From Candidatus Hermodarchaeum yapensis (GTDB taxonomy: Archaea > Asgardarchaeota > Hermodarchaeia > Hermodarchaeales > Hermodarchaeaceae): a stretch of 64,000 bases of DNA. Positions 54,201-62,264 of the stretch are shown here, piece by piece. Below the pieces are notes generated by a model that worked only from the letters and a program-made list of their open reading frames with translations, searched no databases and was not told the origin of the DNA. Where the stretch lies: positions 1 to 64,000 of the forward strand of contig JAEOSK010000004.1 in NCBI GenBank assembly GCA_016840405.1, in the 5' to 3' direction. Positions within the stretch are counted from its first letter, which is position 1; each line of letters begins with the position of its first letter. Both the position numbers and the translations under genes were made by a program.

Positions 54201-54320
54201 ACTGAATTTCTCTCCACCTTGCAATAAAGCACCACATGTAGGACAAGTCGTCAATACTTGTTGGTTGGAAACTCGAGTACGGGGACGGTTTTGAGTGGAT
54301 AGAGACGATTGTGTTAGAGC

Positions 54321-54581
54321 TTACGTGCGGCGATCGTGGATGAATCCTATAACGAAATAAATGGAACAAACGATTAGAAGGAGAACGAGTACCGTGACCG
54401 CGCCAACTATTGCCACAAATGGGTCGAGAAGGGGAGATAGGGACCATGATCCGTAAAATTCAAGGAACAGGTAGAAGCGTATGAAGGCAATAACGATTAC
54501 TACGAGCCTGCATTGACAAAGATAACTCCTGAGCTTTGCGGAGAGAGTTTTATCTTCATTTTCAACACTCAAGTACCCCAC
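54321..54581 (-). CDS. Small two-helix membrane protein
   Basis: 86 residues: CRLVVIVIAFIRFYLFLEFYG and VGAVTVLVLLLIVCSIYFVIGFI, then a charged tail. Divergent from the TBP gene with a palindrome between. No family recognised. Confidence 0.55.
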   Translation of the reverse strand: MGYLSVENEDKTLSAKLRSYLCQCRLVVIVIAFIRFYLFLEFYGSWSLSPLLDPFVAIVGAVTVLVLLLIVCSIYFVIGFIHDRRT

Positions 54582-54584
54582 CCA

Positions 54585-54599
54585 ACTTCAAGTTGAAGT
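54585..54599. promoter_or_regulatory. Palindrome between tbp and the small membrane protein gene
   Basis: ACTTCAA-G-TTGAAGT, a perfect 7-bp inverted repeat with a single central base, about 78 bp ahead of the TBP start and just ahead of the divergent gene. Operator-like; no protein assigned. Confidence 0.35.
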
Positions 54600-54676
54600 G
54601 AAGCCTTCTCATGCGAAATGGTTATGACGTCCTTAGTTAATTGGTGTACGAGATAATTTGTGCAGGAGACTGACTG

Positions 54677-55228
54677 ATGCCCCGACGTCCAAAGTATAAA
54701 ATTGAAAATGTAGTGGCAAGCGTAGAAGTTGTTGCAAAAATCGACCTTAACCTGTTAGTTCGTAAGCAAAAAGATGCGGAATACAACCCTGAACAGTTTC
54801 CAGGGTTGATGCTTCGGATCAAGAATCCGAAGGCCACCATCCTCGTGTTTAGCAGTGGTAAAATGGTGATCACCGGATTACGCAGAGAGACTGAGGCCGA
54901 GGCAGCTGTTGAAAAAGTCGTTAGCAAGATTCGAAAGGCAGGCATTACCGTCACAGGCAAGCCAAAAATCACCATCCAGAATATTGTGGCCAGTGGTGAC
55001 CTTCACAGCCGCATCGATCTGGACCTGGCTCAAATGACGCTGGAACGCTGTCTTTACGAACCCGAAGTCTTTCCCGGACTCATCTACCGAATGAAGACAC
55101 CAAAGGCAGTTTTTCTCATTTTTAGTAGTGGTCGAATTGTGTGTGCTGGCACGAATAAAGAATCCATTACGAAGAAGTCCATCTACCTTCTTGCAGATCA
55201 CCTGCGGGAATTAGGACTCATCGAGTAA
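54677..55228 (+). CDS. tbp: TATA-box-binding protein (TBP)
   Basis: 183 residues with the two direct TBP repeats: repeat 1 IENVVASVEVVAKIDLNLL...YNPEQFPGLMLRI...TILVFSSGKMVITG and repeat 2 IQNIVASGDLHSRIDLDLAQ...YEPEVFPGLIYRMKTPKAVFLIFSSGRIVCAG. The FPGL and FSSGK/R motifs are diagnostic. It recognises the archaeal TATA box and recruits TFB. No acidic C-terminal tail. GGAG lies 8 nt before the ATG. Usual archaeal TBP length is about 180, so it is complete. Confidence 0.97.
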   Translation: MPRRPKYKIENVVASVEVVAKIDLNLLVRKQKDAEYNPEQFPGLMLRIKNPKATILVFSSGKMVITGLRRETEAEAAVEKVVSKIRKAGITVTGKPKITIQNIVASGDLHSRIDLDLAQMTLERCLYEPEVFPGLIYRMKTPKAVFLIFSSGRIVCAGTNKESITKKSIYLLADHLRELGLIE

Positions 55229-55320
55229 TAGTGCTCCATTGAATGCTCCCACATCGACGTTCTCCACGACTGAAGCCGAGGGAGTTCTCGCTGCCTACTC
55301 TAAAAAAATCAGCAACCGTT

Positions 55321-55382
55321 GCAGCAGGACATTTTTCGGGGTGTGATCTGCCCCACGTTACGAATATCGAAGACGTTCCTGA
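55321..55382 (+). repeat. Dispersed intergenic repeat, degraded copy
   Basis: AGCAGGACATTTTTC followed about 43 nt later by ATCGAAGACGTT, same order and strand as the other copies. No hairpin. Uncertain. Confidence 0.4.
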
Positions 55383-55455
55383 AATGTTTACACCTATGGA
55401 GAATTAATCCACAGCTGCTTATATTAAACCGAGATCTCTGCTCCTTCGGTGATAG

Positions 55456-56226
55456 ATGGTGAACAACAGCATCTGTATCAAAACCGAAGGCTTGACGAAA
55501 ATCTTTGGGTCCGTTCAAGCCATCAGAGAGCTCGATTTAGAGGTGAAATCGGGTAGTCGATTTGGTTTTTTAGGTCCGAATGGGGCTGGAAAGACCACGA
55601 CGGTTCGCATTCTCTCAGGGCTCTTAAAACAGACGAGTGGCACTGGCACGGTCTGTGGATATGACGTATCTACCCAGCGTAATTCGATCAAGGCTGTAAC
55701 GGGTCTTCTCCCCGAAACACCTGGCCTCTACTCCAAGCTTTCTGCCGTGGAGTTCCTCGAGTTTATTGGAGCCCTGAATGGTCGTAATGGAGACTCGCTG
55801 CATCAGCGGATTGACCGCCTTCTGGCCATTCTGGGACTGGAAGGTCGCCAAGAGGATTTACTCGAGTCATATTCGTCTGGGATGAAGCAAAAGGTTCTCA
55901 TGGCTTCGACGTTACTGCATGATCCGCAACTCGTGTTTTTGGATGAACCAACGTCACGTCTCGACCCCGCGGCTTCAGCTCTAGTAAAGGATTTGATACT
56001 CCTTCTCGCCGAGGAAAATGAAACGAGCTTTTTCATCTGCACGCACATTACCAGCTTCGCTGAGGATGTGTGTGATGTAATTGGTATTATCAATGAAGGG
56101 CAATTAGTGATCGTTGATTCGCCTCATCAAATAATTGAATCAACAAAAACGAGGAATCTTGAAGAAGCGTATCTCAAAATCGTCGGTGGCAAGGTCGACC
56201 GCCAGACCTTACTTACATGGAGGTAG
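55456..56226 (+). CDS. ABC exporter ATP-binding protein
   Basis: 256 residues. Walker A GPNGAGKTTTVRIL, signature SYSSGMKQKVLMAS, Walker B LVFLDEPTSRLDPAA, H-loop ICTHI. The pattern is that of ABC-2 export ATPases (CcmA/NatA type). GGTGAT lies 5 bp before the ATG, and a TATA-like TTATATTAAA is about 35 bp upstream. Overlaps the permease gene by 10 bp. Confidence 0.93.
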   Translation: MVNNSICIKTEGLTKIFGSVQAIRELDLEVKSGSRFGFLGPNGAGKTTTVRILSGLLKQTSGTGTVCGYDVSTQRNSIKAVTGLLPETPGLYSKLSAVEFLEFIGALNGRNGDSLHQRIDRLLAILGLEGRQEDLLESYSSGMKQKVLMASTLLHDPQLVFLDEPTSRLDPAASALVKDLILLLAEENETSFFICTHITSFAEDVCDVIGIINEGQLVIVDSPHQIIESTKTRNLEEAYLKIVGGKVDRQTLLTWR

Positions 56227-57917
56227 CGGAGATGGAGTGTAGATGGCTTCAGATCGCGAAGGCAGAATTTTTCGTCTTGACTGCGAGATTCAAGGGTCAC
56301 CGGAAACTCTTCATGGGCTTAGTGCTTAGCCTTGGATTGCTCTGGGCAGTTTATTTTGCCCCATTAGTAGTGGGGCTCGTGATGGAGGTCCTTACTCCCA
56401 TAACGCCAATTCGTGTAATTCTCCAAGTCATGTTTCCGGGGCTGATGCGTGCAGTGATGCTATTACTGTGGATGCTTCTCCTTATCATCCCCTTAGGTCA
56501 GGCACTTTCAGAGATTAAGATTGGGCAATGGGAGATTCTCCTTGCCAGTAATGTCACAACCCGCGATATCCTCGTTGGAACCTTTCTTGGCAAGATACCT
56601 AGCTATACGTTGTACGTCCTTGTTTTGGCACCACTCTTACTCTCACCTTTTCTACTTGCCCTTCAGGTCTCGCTTCTAGGGCAGCTACTAATTTACACAA
56701 TCCTTACACTGATGATTCTGACCATTAATTGGCTGTCCAACATCATTTGTGCGGCTCTTCAAGCAAAACTAGGTGAGTCCTCACGCGGTAACGATATCGC
56801 CAAAGCCCTCGCCCTGCTAATGGGTTTGATAGCGATTATTCCAGTATTGGGTCTACAGCTCTTCGCCACTCAGTTCTCTGTGATCTTAGGGCTAAACGTC
56901 TTCTTGGTGTTTCCCTTCACCTGGAGTGCTGACCTCGTTAGCTGGCTCGCTATCACCTTCAACGGTATTAACCTTACTGCTTCACAAATAGCGCACTTTC
57001 AGAATGTCCTGCAATTCGATTTACTCACAAATGGGCTACTCATAGTGGTCTTCGGCGTGGTGTGTATTGGTATTGGTCTCCTATCCGCTGAACGTCTCTT
57101 TACATACCAGATAGGGGCGCGAAGCGAAACGGTGAGAACTGTAAAGCGTGAAAACATCCTTCTACGGGGTCTGCGAAAAATCAGTCCTAGTTCCTTTGGG
57201 TCCCTAGTAGTGACCTGTTTTAAGACCTTCTTCCGACAGGTTCAGAACCTCTCTAAGATCGCGATGGCACTTACCCTTTCAGTGATCCTGCCGTTTCTTG
57301 TGATTCTTGTATACGGACAAGGTTCTCCGATAACGTTGGACTCTCTTTTACCAATAACGGGATATGGTCTGGCATTTATGGGTATCATGGCTTTTAGCGG
57401 AACTTCTTTTCTTGAAAGCAAGGATCAGCTTTGGATGATCCAAGCAGTTCCACGGGGGACGTCACGGTTTGTTAAGGCTCGATTAGTAATAGCAGTTCTC
57501 ATTGCTTTACCGCTTAGTCTTATTCCCACAACTGTATTGACCATCATGATGGGGTTGGAGCTATTCCAATTCTTCTGGCTTTTCGGGTATGGCTACGCCA
57601 TGGTGTGCGGCGCTGCATTGTTCGGCACCGGAATCACAGCCTTGAATCCGAACTATGAGGACATAAAATCACCAGTATATACGACGAGTATGATGATCGC
57701 AAATATGATTTGCTTATTCGTTACTATGGCCAGTCCCTTCATACTCAGTGTCATCACAAGGTTCTTCATCGGCGTCTCTCTTGATACTCTTCTTGTGACA
57801 TGGGGTTTCTTGAGCGCAGGAGTCGGTCGAACAATAATCACAGCAGTATTTCTGCTGGTACTCGGTGCACTAGTTGTGTTGGTGGGAACTCGAAGGCTGG
57901 GTCGACCTGGCACTTAA
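56217..57917 (+). CDS. ABC-2 type exporter permease
   Basis: 566 residues with about 12 hydrophobic helices in two blocks of six and a large amphipathic middle loop (YQIGARSETVRTVKRENILLRGLRKISP). Starts inside the ATPase gene, so the two subunits are coupled. Substrate unknown; possible lipids, drugs or peptides. Confidence 0.85.
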   Translation: MEVAEMECRWLQIAKAEFFVLTARFKGHRKLFMGLVLSLGLLWAVYFAPLVVGLVMEVLTPITPIRVILQVMFPGLMRAVMLLLWMLLLIIPLGQALSEIKIGQWEILLASNVTTRDILVGTFLGKIPSYTLYVLVLAPLLLSPFLLALQVSLLGQLLIYTILTLMILTINWLSNIICAALQAKLGESSRGNDIAKALALLMGLIAIIPVLGLQLFATQFSVILGLNVFLVFPFTWSADLVSWLAITFNGINLTASQIAHFQNVLQFDLLTNGLLIVVFGVVCIGIGLLSAERLFTYQIGARSETVRTVKRENILLRGLRKISPSSFGSLVVTCFKTFFRQVQNLSKIAMALTLSVILPFLVILVYGQGSPITLDSLLPITGYGLAFMGIMAFSGTSFLESKDQLWMIQAVPRGTSRFVKARLVIAVLIALPLSLIPTTVLTIMMGLELFQFFWLFGYGYAMVCGAALFGTGITALNPNYEDIKSPVYTTSMMIANMICLFVTMASPFILSVITRFFIGVSLDTLLVTWGFLSAGVGRTIITAVFLLVLGALVVLVGTRRLGRPGT

Positions 57918-58083
57918 TTTGAATAAGGAGGAACAAAGCAACTTTATACAGGCTACAACTCCTGTAGACTTTGAATCGGTCATGACCTTTCATACCGGTT
58001 CATCGTCTTCAGGAATATACTGGTCAATGAGTGAAATGGATTTCCGAATGAAGCTGTTGGTTGATGGAAGGTGAACGAGTGGA

Positions 58084-58815
58084 TTGAAACAGGCGGAATT
58101 CAGTGCAAACGGTGTACTTAGTAGTCAAAGAGAGCTGTTACCACGGTTGTATCAGAGCCATCGCCTTTTCGTAATTAACTTCTTTGCCTCACTATTGATG
58201 GTTCCTCTCTGGTTTCTCTGGGTAATCTTCTTCGCAGCAGTGATTGCAGAATCTTTTCAGTGGTTTCTCCTAATAACTGCGCCAATATGGATTGCAATAC
58301 CACTTACTGTTTTTATTTTTGGATATAGCGGGAAAGCATTTTTTGTTTATATGCGATCTGCAAAACACTTCTTAGATAATGCAAAAGTGGATGTCAATGC
58401 CTCTAGGACTGCTGAAGATTTCACTACGTATATGAATCTCCTTTTCCCAGTTCTTCTCCCTTCGATGACATCGACACCCAATTCTACGCAGCAAGAACAG
58501 GAGCGAATCCACAAAATAATTCGAAACTTAAAGAGGGCACCGATCATAGAAGGGGCGATTCTTGGAATCCTTATCTTTAGCTTTGTCAGTTTCTTCGTCA
58601 GACATCCGTATCTCCTTCCCCGCCTTCTTCTTACACTGATTATTCCATTTCTCTGTTTCAACTTCGCTATTATGGTAATCCGACTTGGAATTTTCCTTAG
58701 GTGGCGACAATATGTTAGCCGCTGGCTGAATCTTTATGACAGCCTCACCACTTGGCAGGCAAATCTTGAGTTAAAAATCCAACAAAACGCGAACAGTATC
58801 CAGAGGGAGATTTGA
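58084..58815 (+). CDS. Membrane protein in the ABC exporter cluster
   Basis: 243 residues from TTG, with GGTGA upstream. Four helices (LFVINFFASLLMVPLWFLWVIFFAAVIA, FLLITAPIWIAIPLTVFIFGY, GAILGILIFSFVSFFV, LLTLIIPFLCFNFAIMVIRLGI) around a charged loop. A 166-bp stretch separates it from the permease gene and shows no convincing gene. Its end overlaps the next gene by 4 bp. Function unknown. Confidence 0.65.
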   Translation: MKQAEFSANGVLSSQRELLPRLYQSHRLFVINFFASLLMVPLWFLWVIFFAAVIAESFQWFLLITAPIWIAIPLTVFIFGYSGKAFFVYMRSAKHFLDNAKVDVNASRTAEDFTTYMNLLFPVLLPSMTSTPNSTQQEQERIHKIIRNLKRAPIIEGAILGILIFSFVSFFVRHPYLLPRLLLTLIIPFLCFNFAIMVIRLGIFLRWRQYVSRWLNLYDSLTTWQANLELKIQQNANSIQREI

Positions 58816-59255
58816 TGCCAAAAACATCTACCGCCTCTGATAAAACAAGTTACAAGGCACCTCGTCGAGGGAAATTCGAGATATGGTCAGCATTATTAGA
58901 AGCGTGTCTTCGAATCCCGCGAACACAAAGTTGGCTCATGCGGAAAGTTGGCCTCAACACAGCTACCGCCAAAGAAGCACTGAGTAGTCTCACCAGGGGA
59001 AGACTTCTTGAGCAAGAAAGTGAACCCAAAGTGGGTATTTTTGAATATAAGACCACTGAGAAAGGAAAAGCCGCTCTAGCCCAATATTACCAACTAATTA
59101 CATCCTTCTTCGGAACCAGCCACAAAAGCCGAGTGAAGCAATATATGATCGTCTTGCTTTTCGCCCTCTCCTCTTGCTTTGTCTATGGGCAAATCGTTTT
59201 TCGGCAAGTGTACAGTTTCCTTGCAGGGGGAGACTCGGATCATACTCCTATTTGA
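58812..59255 (+). CDS. Winged-helix protein with C-terminal membrane helix
   Basis: 147 residues. The wHTH lies at about 25-90 (FEIWSALLEACLRIPRTQSWLMRKVGLNTATAKEALSSLTRGRLLEQE), with wing FEYKTTEKGKAAL. One helix follows (QYMIVLLFALSSCFVYGQIVF). It overlaps the preceding membrane protein gene, so it is a likely regulator of the exporter cluster, possibly held at the membrane. Confidence 0.75.
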   Translation: MMPKTSTASDKTSYKAPRRGKFEIWSALLEACLRIPRTQSWLMRKVGLNTATAKEALSSLTRGRLLEQESEPKVGIFEYKTTEKGKAALAQYYQLITSFFGTSHKSRVKQYMIVLLFALSSCFVYGQIVFRQVYSFLAGGDSDHTPI

Positions 59256-59300
59256 AAAATAAATTTTCGTGCAATTCTTTTGAATTTCGAAGACTTACTT
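59240..59300 (+). repeat. Dispersed intergenic repeat, degraded copy
   Basis: AATTTCGAAGACTTAC with TTCG at 59286. The upstream region is AT-rich but the boxes are lost. Uncertain member. Confidence 0.4.
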
Positions 59301-59858
59301 TTCGTTGCTTTTTGCCATGCTTTTTTCGTAAAAACAGCTCTCTTTGTGTGTAGCTGCGAGCTTGTAACCACAAGAGTCGTATAATATGCGTGCGGCTTTA
59401 TTCGATTCAATTACGTGTAGCCCGATGAGTTTCAGACCCTCACTCCTTGTCCACTCTTCGATTTTTTCCAAGAGTAATTTTGCCAGACCCTGTCTGCGAA
59501 ATCTAAGCACAACATGCAGATTATAAATCCACGTTAATGGTTCCTTAAATCGCCAAAATGGCCCACGATGGCACACCCATACTAGCCCAACTGGTTGTCC
59601 TTCACTGGTTTCTCCAATGAACACCACATGATCTGGACTAGACATATCCACCGGATCGTTCTTATCGAATTCCTCATATTTTCGCTTTATTTCTTCTTCT
59701 GATAAGGAATCTGCGTCTGTGAGTGTCCCTTTATATGATTCAAGTTGACAGTAGTCGAAGAACGCTTGATCCGTTTGGCGATTCCATTCTCGAATATGAA
59801 ATTTCAAAGAGAGACCTTCTTCTGCATTGATTTCTATGTGTTCGTGTATCTTATCCAT
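59295..59858 (-). CDS. GNAT N-acetyltransferase
   Basis: 187 residues. Motif A is intact: LHVVLRFRRQGLAKLLLEKIEEWTRSEG (R-R-Q-G-x-A acetyl-CoA loop), followed by motif B IGLHVIESNKAARILYDSCGYKLAATHKE. Acetylates a small molecule or protein; substrate unknown. The N-terminal 90 residues contain an acidic helix, possibly for substrate selection. Confidence 0.87.
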   Translation of the reverse strand: MDKIHEHIEINAEEGLSLKFHIREWNRQTDQAFFDYCQLESYKGTLTDADSLSEEEIKRKYEEFDKNDPVDMSSPDHVVFIGETSEGQPVGLVWVCHRGPFWRFKEPLTWIYNLHVVLRFRRQGLAKLLLEKIEEWTRSEGLKLIGLHVIESNKAARILYDSCGYKLAATHKESCFYEKSMAKSNEK

Positions 59859-59990
59859 TTTTACATCAAGTGTTTATGAGTAATGATTTAATGGTGAGGG
59901 ATATTTGGCTAATAGTGTGACAAGTCAGAAGTATCATTCTGATGTTTAATGTCAAACAAGTTCTACGTGTCAAAAATATTAAGTGAGAAT

Positions 59991-60596
59991 TTATTCAACT
60001 GTGTCGTTTGATTTTTCCTGAAGAACTTCAACGAGTTTGTACGAGTCCCAGAGATCACCTTGGAATCTAGCAAAAGGAATAATTAGTATAAATTGGACCG
60101 CAAACATGACTAATAACCGGATTATTACGATTGCTAGTGGACCCCAGAGAAGGATTATTGCGTTTTCTATCAGGACAAATGTTGGAGCGAAGAGTTTTGA
60201 AACTGTGAAAGACGCGAGGTTAATGAGGAATAATCCAAAGCTGAATATGAAGTACAAGAGCAGTTGGAGCGTGCTTCGTAGACTTCGGTGAGAATTATGT
60301 CTGAGTTCAACGAATTTTTCTGCAGGGAATTCTTCAGTTTTAACCTTGAGCAACTCTTTCGCCAAATAGAAATTAATTTCGTGACTGATGATAGAACCCA
60401 TAATGGCTAGTCCTAGAGCGTAGGTGATTGTGAGAAACATCATCAGGGGCATCCCCCAGGCTGTGAGAAATTCATGGGGGTATTCAAGGATGTAAATCAC
60501 GACAACGAATAAGAAACCCAGTAGAATCCCAACCAGTGCGAGAATCGCGTCAAAATGGACATCTGGTCGTTGAAGTTTTGTAGGTTTTGTCGTCAT
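59991..60596 (-). CDS. Four-helix membrane protein, unknown function
   Basis: 201 residues with helices at about 15-38, 48-65, 108-130 and 142-172, and a basic, amphipathic loop between the second and third helices. No motif recognised. Stands alone. Confidence 0.65.
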   Translation of the reverse strand: MTTKPTKLQRPDVHFDAILALVGILLGFLFVVVIYILEYPHEFLTAWGMPLMMFLTITYALGLAIMGSIISHEINFYLAKELLKVKTEEFPAEKFVELRHNSHRSLRSTLQLLLYFIFSFGLFLINLASFTVSKLFAPTFVLIENAIILLWGPLAIVIIRLLVMFAVQFILIIPFARFQGDLWDSYKLVEVLQEKSNDTVE

Positions 60597-60806
60597 TTGA
60601 AACCTTCCGATTGGTTCAATTTGATTTTAATTCTTAAAAACTTGAATCGGGGAGATATATTGAATTTGTTCTTAAGAATGAATTCTTTATGATGGTGTGA
60701 AGAATCTAACTTTACCTACTAAGACGTACAAACAGACCGGGTCGGTTGAAGATCACCTCGAAGTGAGTAAATTCTGAATTAATAGTGTTTGTGATGGTGT
60801 CGTGGT

Positions 60807-61001
60807 TTATTCTAGTTTGACCTTGACGGCTTTGAGGCCGCGGTCGCCTTCTTCAACTTCAAAGGTGACTTTGTCGCCTTCGTTGAGGACCTTTTCGCCT
60901 TCGACTTCGCTTCCGTGAACAAATACGTCTGTTCCGGATTCTCGTTCGATGAAGCCGTAGTTTCGGTCGCGGTTAAACCATTTGACAGTTCCTTTTTCCA
61001 T
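60807..61001 (-). CDS. CspA-type cold-shock domain protein
   Basis: 64 residues from ATG 61001 (MEKGTVKWF). Both RNA-binding motifs are present: [19 protein letters not shown] (RNP1-like K-x-G-F-I) and DVFVHGSEV (RNP2-like VFVH). Binds single-stranded nucleic acid, an RNA chaperone. The bacterial-type sequence suggests transfer. The 5' leader on the - strand forms two hairpins (see separate entry). Confidence 0.95.
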   Translation of the reverse strand: MEKGTVKWFNRDRNYGFIERESGTDVFVHGSEVEGEKVLNEGDKVTFEVEEGDRGLKAVKVKLE

Positions 61002-61036
61002 ATGATTCACCTCGATTGTCTTCAGTTAGGTGAGGT

Positions 61037-61070
61037 TCCCTTTCGGGAGGTTTGGCTGTGTCACGCAGCC
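61037..61070 (-). promoter_or_regulatory. Structured 5' leader of the cold-shock gene
   Basis: In transcript order: hairpin GGCTG-N7-CAGCC (61054-61070) and hairpin TCCC-GAAA-GGGA (61037-61048), about 35-70 nt ahead of the start. A GAAA tetraloop hairpin in a cold-shock mRNA leader suggests a temperature-sensing or stability element. It could also end transcription from upstream. Confidence 0.4.
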
Positions 61071-61274
61071 GTGCTTTTCCCACGAATAGTATTCTAGGGA
61101 ATTGCTGCATAGCACGATAAGTAAAATTTCTGATAAAAAACGAAATTGTCCTATTTGCTACTATGCAATGCTACAAATATGTGCTATATAGGGGTTTCGA
61201 TGGTGTATAATGTTGTAAGTAGACTATGCCTCATTCAAACAATTTGGTAAACGATTGGGAAAGAGTATTGAGAA

Positions 61275-62123
61275 TTAAAAATCCATTACGGGTTTAGGAA
61301 CCACGATTTCTTCTTTCGGTGCGGCTAGTTTCAAGGCTTCATTGATGATATCTAGAGCTTTTTCGCGGTTATTGGGATCGATAGCGACCATTCCGTAGGC
61401 TTTGATGCCCAGAATCCGTTGCACTAGCTGGGGAGACAAGGCGCCGGGTAGATCTTGTTTATTGGCAATAGCGAGGAGCTCTGCTGCAATGTCTTTGCGG
61501 CGGATTAGATCGATGATATCTTTACTGTTCAGGACATTTTCAAGGGTCGAGTCAGTAACGAGGAGGATAATTCGGCTGCCACGGAAGTAGAGTTCCCAGA
61601 GTTTACGGAAGCGGTCTTGTCCAGCAAAGTCCCAGGTGGAGATTTCGTAGGTGCCAATACGAGCGCCTTCGATTTTTTGGATGTCAATGGCGATGGTCGG
61701 GACATAGCTTGTGGGAGGAACGCCGCCATTTAGAAGAGTAACCAGGGTGGTTTTCCCGACGCCACCGTAGCCGATGATGCTGACTTTTAAAGTAGTGACA
61801 ACGTAGTCGTCAACCTTCGCCATGAAGTCTTCGTATTCGACCTCGTAGCTGATAACACGACGAAATTCATAAGTAACACGATCGAGCTTTTCGCGGAGGG
61901 TATCATCGTCGTCTACACTTTCTGCACAAAGTACGACCACACCGCGTCCTAGGGGTTTACCGATGTATTTGATGGGACCAATTTCCTCGATAAGGGAATC
62001 TTGGGCCTCTTGGACGCGGCCAGCGAAATCTTGCATTTCACCTTGATTGATGGTGATAATCCAGAATTTCTTCTGAACGACGATTTCGTCTCGTGCGTCA
62101 ATGATGAAAACGTGGTGTATCAT
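61275..62123 (-). CDS. Longin-like domain fused to Arf-like small GTPase
   Basis: 282 residues. Residues 1-108 read as a longin fold: first strand HHVFIIDARDEIVVQKKFW, then helix, VVVLCAESVDDD, and REKLDRVTYEFRRVISYE, similar to AP sigma/mu or SNARE longin domains. Residues 110-282 are a GTPase: G1 GYGGVGKT (118-125), G2 Thr143, G3 WDFAGQDRF (164-172), G4 NKQD (221-224), Arf/SR-beta-like spacing. Longin domains and small GTPases in eukaryotes work in membrane trafficking; joining them in one chain is an unusual arrangement. Single gene; ATG at 62123. Confidence 0.88.
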   Translation of the reverse strand: MIHHVFIIDARDEIVVQKKFWIITINQGEMQDFAGRVQEAQDSLIEEIGPIKYIGKPLGRGVVVLCAESVDDDDTLREKLDRVTYEFRRVISYEVEYEDFMAKVDDYVVTTLKVSIIGYGGVGKTTLVTLLNGGVPPTSYVPTIAIDIQKIEGARIGTYEISTWDFAGQDRFRKLWELYFRGSRIILLVTDSTLENVLNSKDIIDLIRRKDIAAELLAIANKQDLPGALSPQLVQRILGIKAYGMVAIDPNNREKALDIINEALKLAAPKEEIVVPKPVMDF

Positions 62124-62264
62124 CCAGTATCCCCTGGTGAGAGCATCCGCTATTGTCTTTTGTGTATTTCGGGTAAAGCTATTTCAACTTTCCGCACCAA
62201 AACGGAGAAGGAAGGTTTATGTTTACTTTTGCATAAGGTTCATATGGTCGACAATTAAAGCTCT

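Noticed and set aside
57874..58074. 66-codon frame between the ABC permease and the next membrane protein
   Set aside because: It overlaps the permease end in a different frame. A GGAGG is present at 57928, but no start codon stands at the right distance and no similarity was seen.
58908..58918. Reverse-strand copy of the TTCGAAGAC core (TGTCTTCGAAT)
   Set aside because: Lies inside a coding wHTH gene with no other part of the repeat near it; chance.
4833..59300. CRISPR array
   Set aside because: Repeat copies are kilobases apart with genes between them, not regularly spaced, and no cas genes are in the window.
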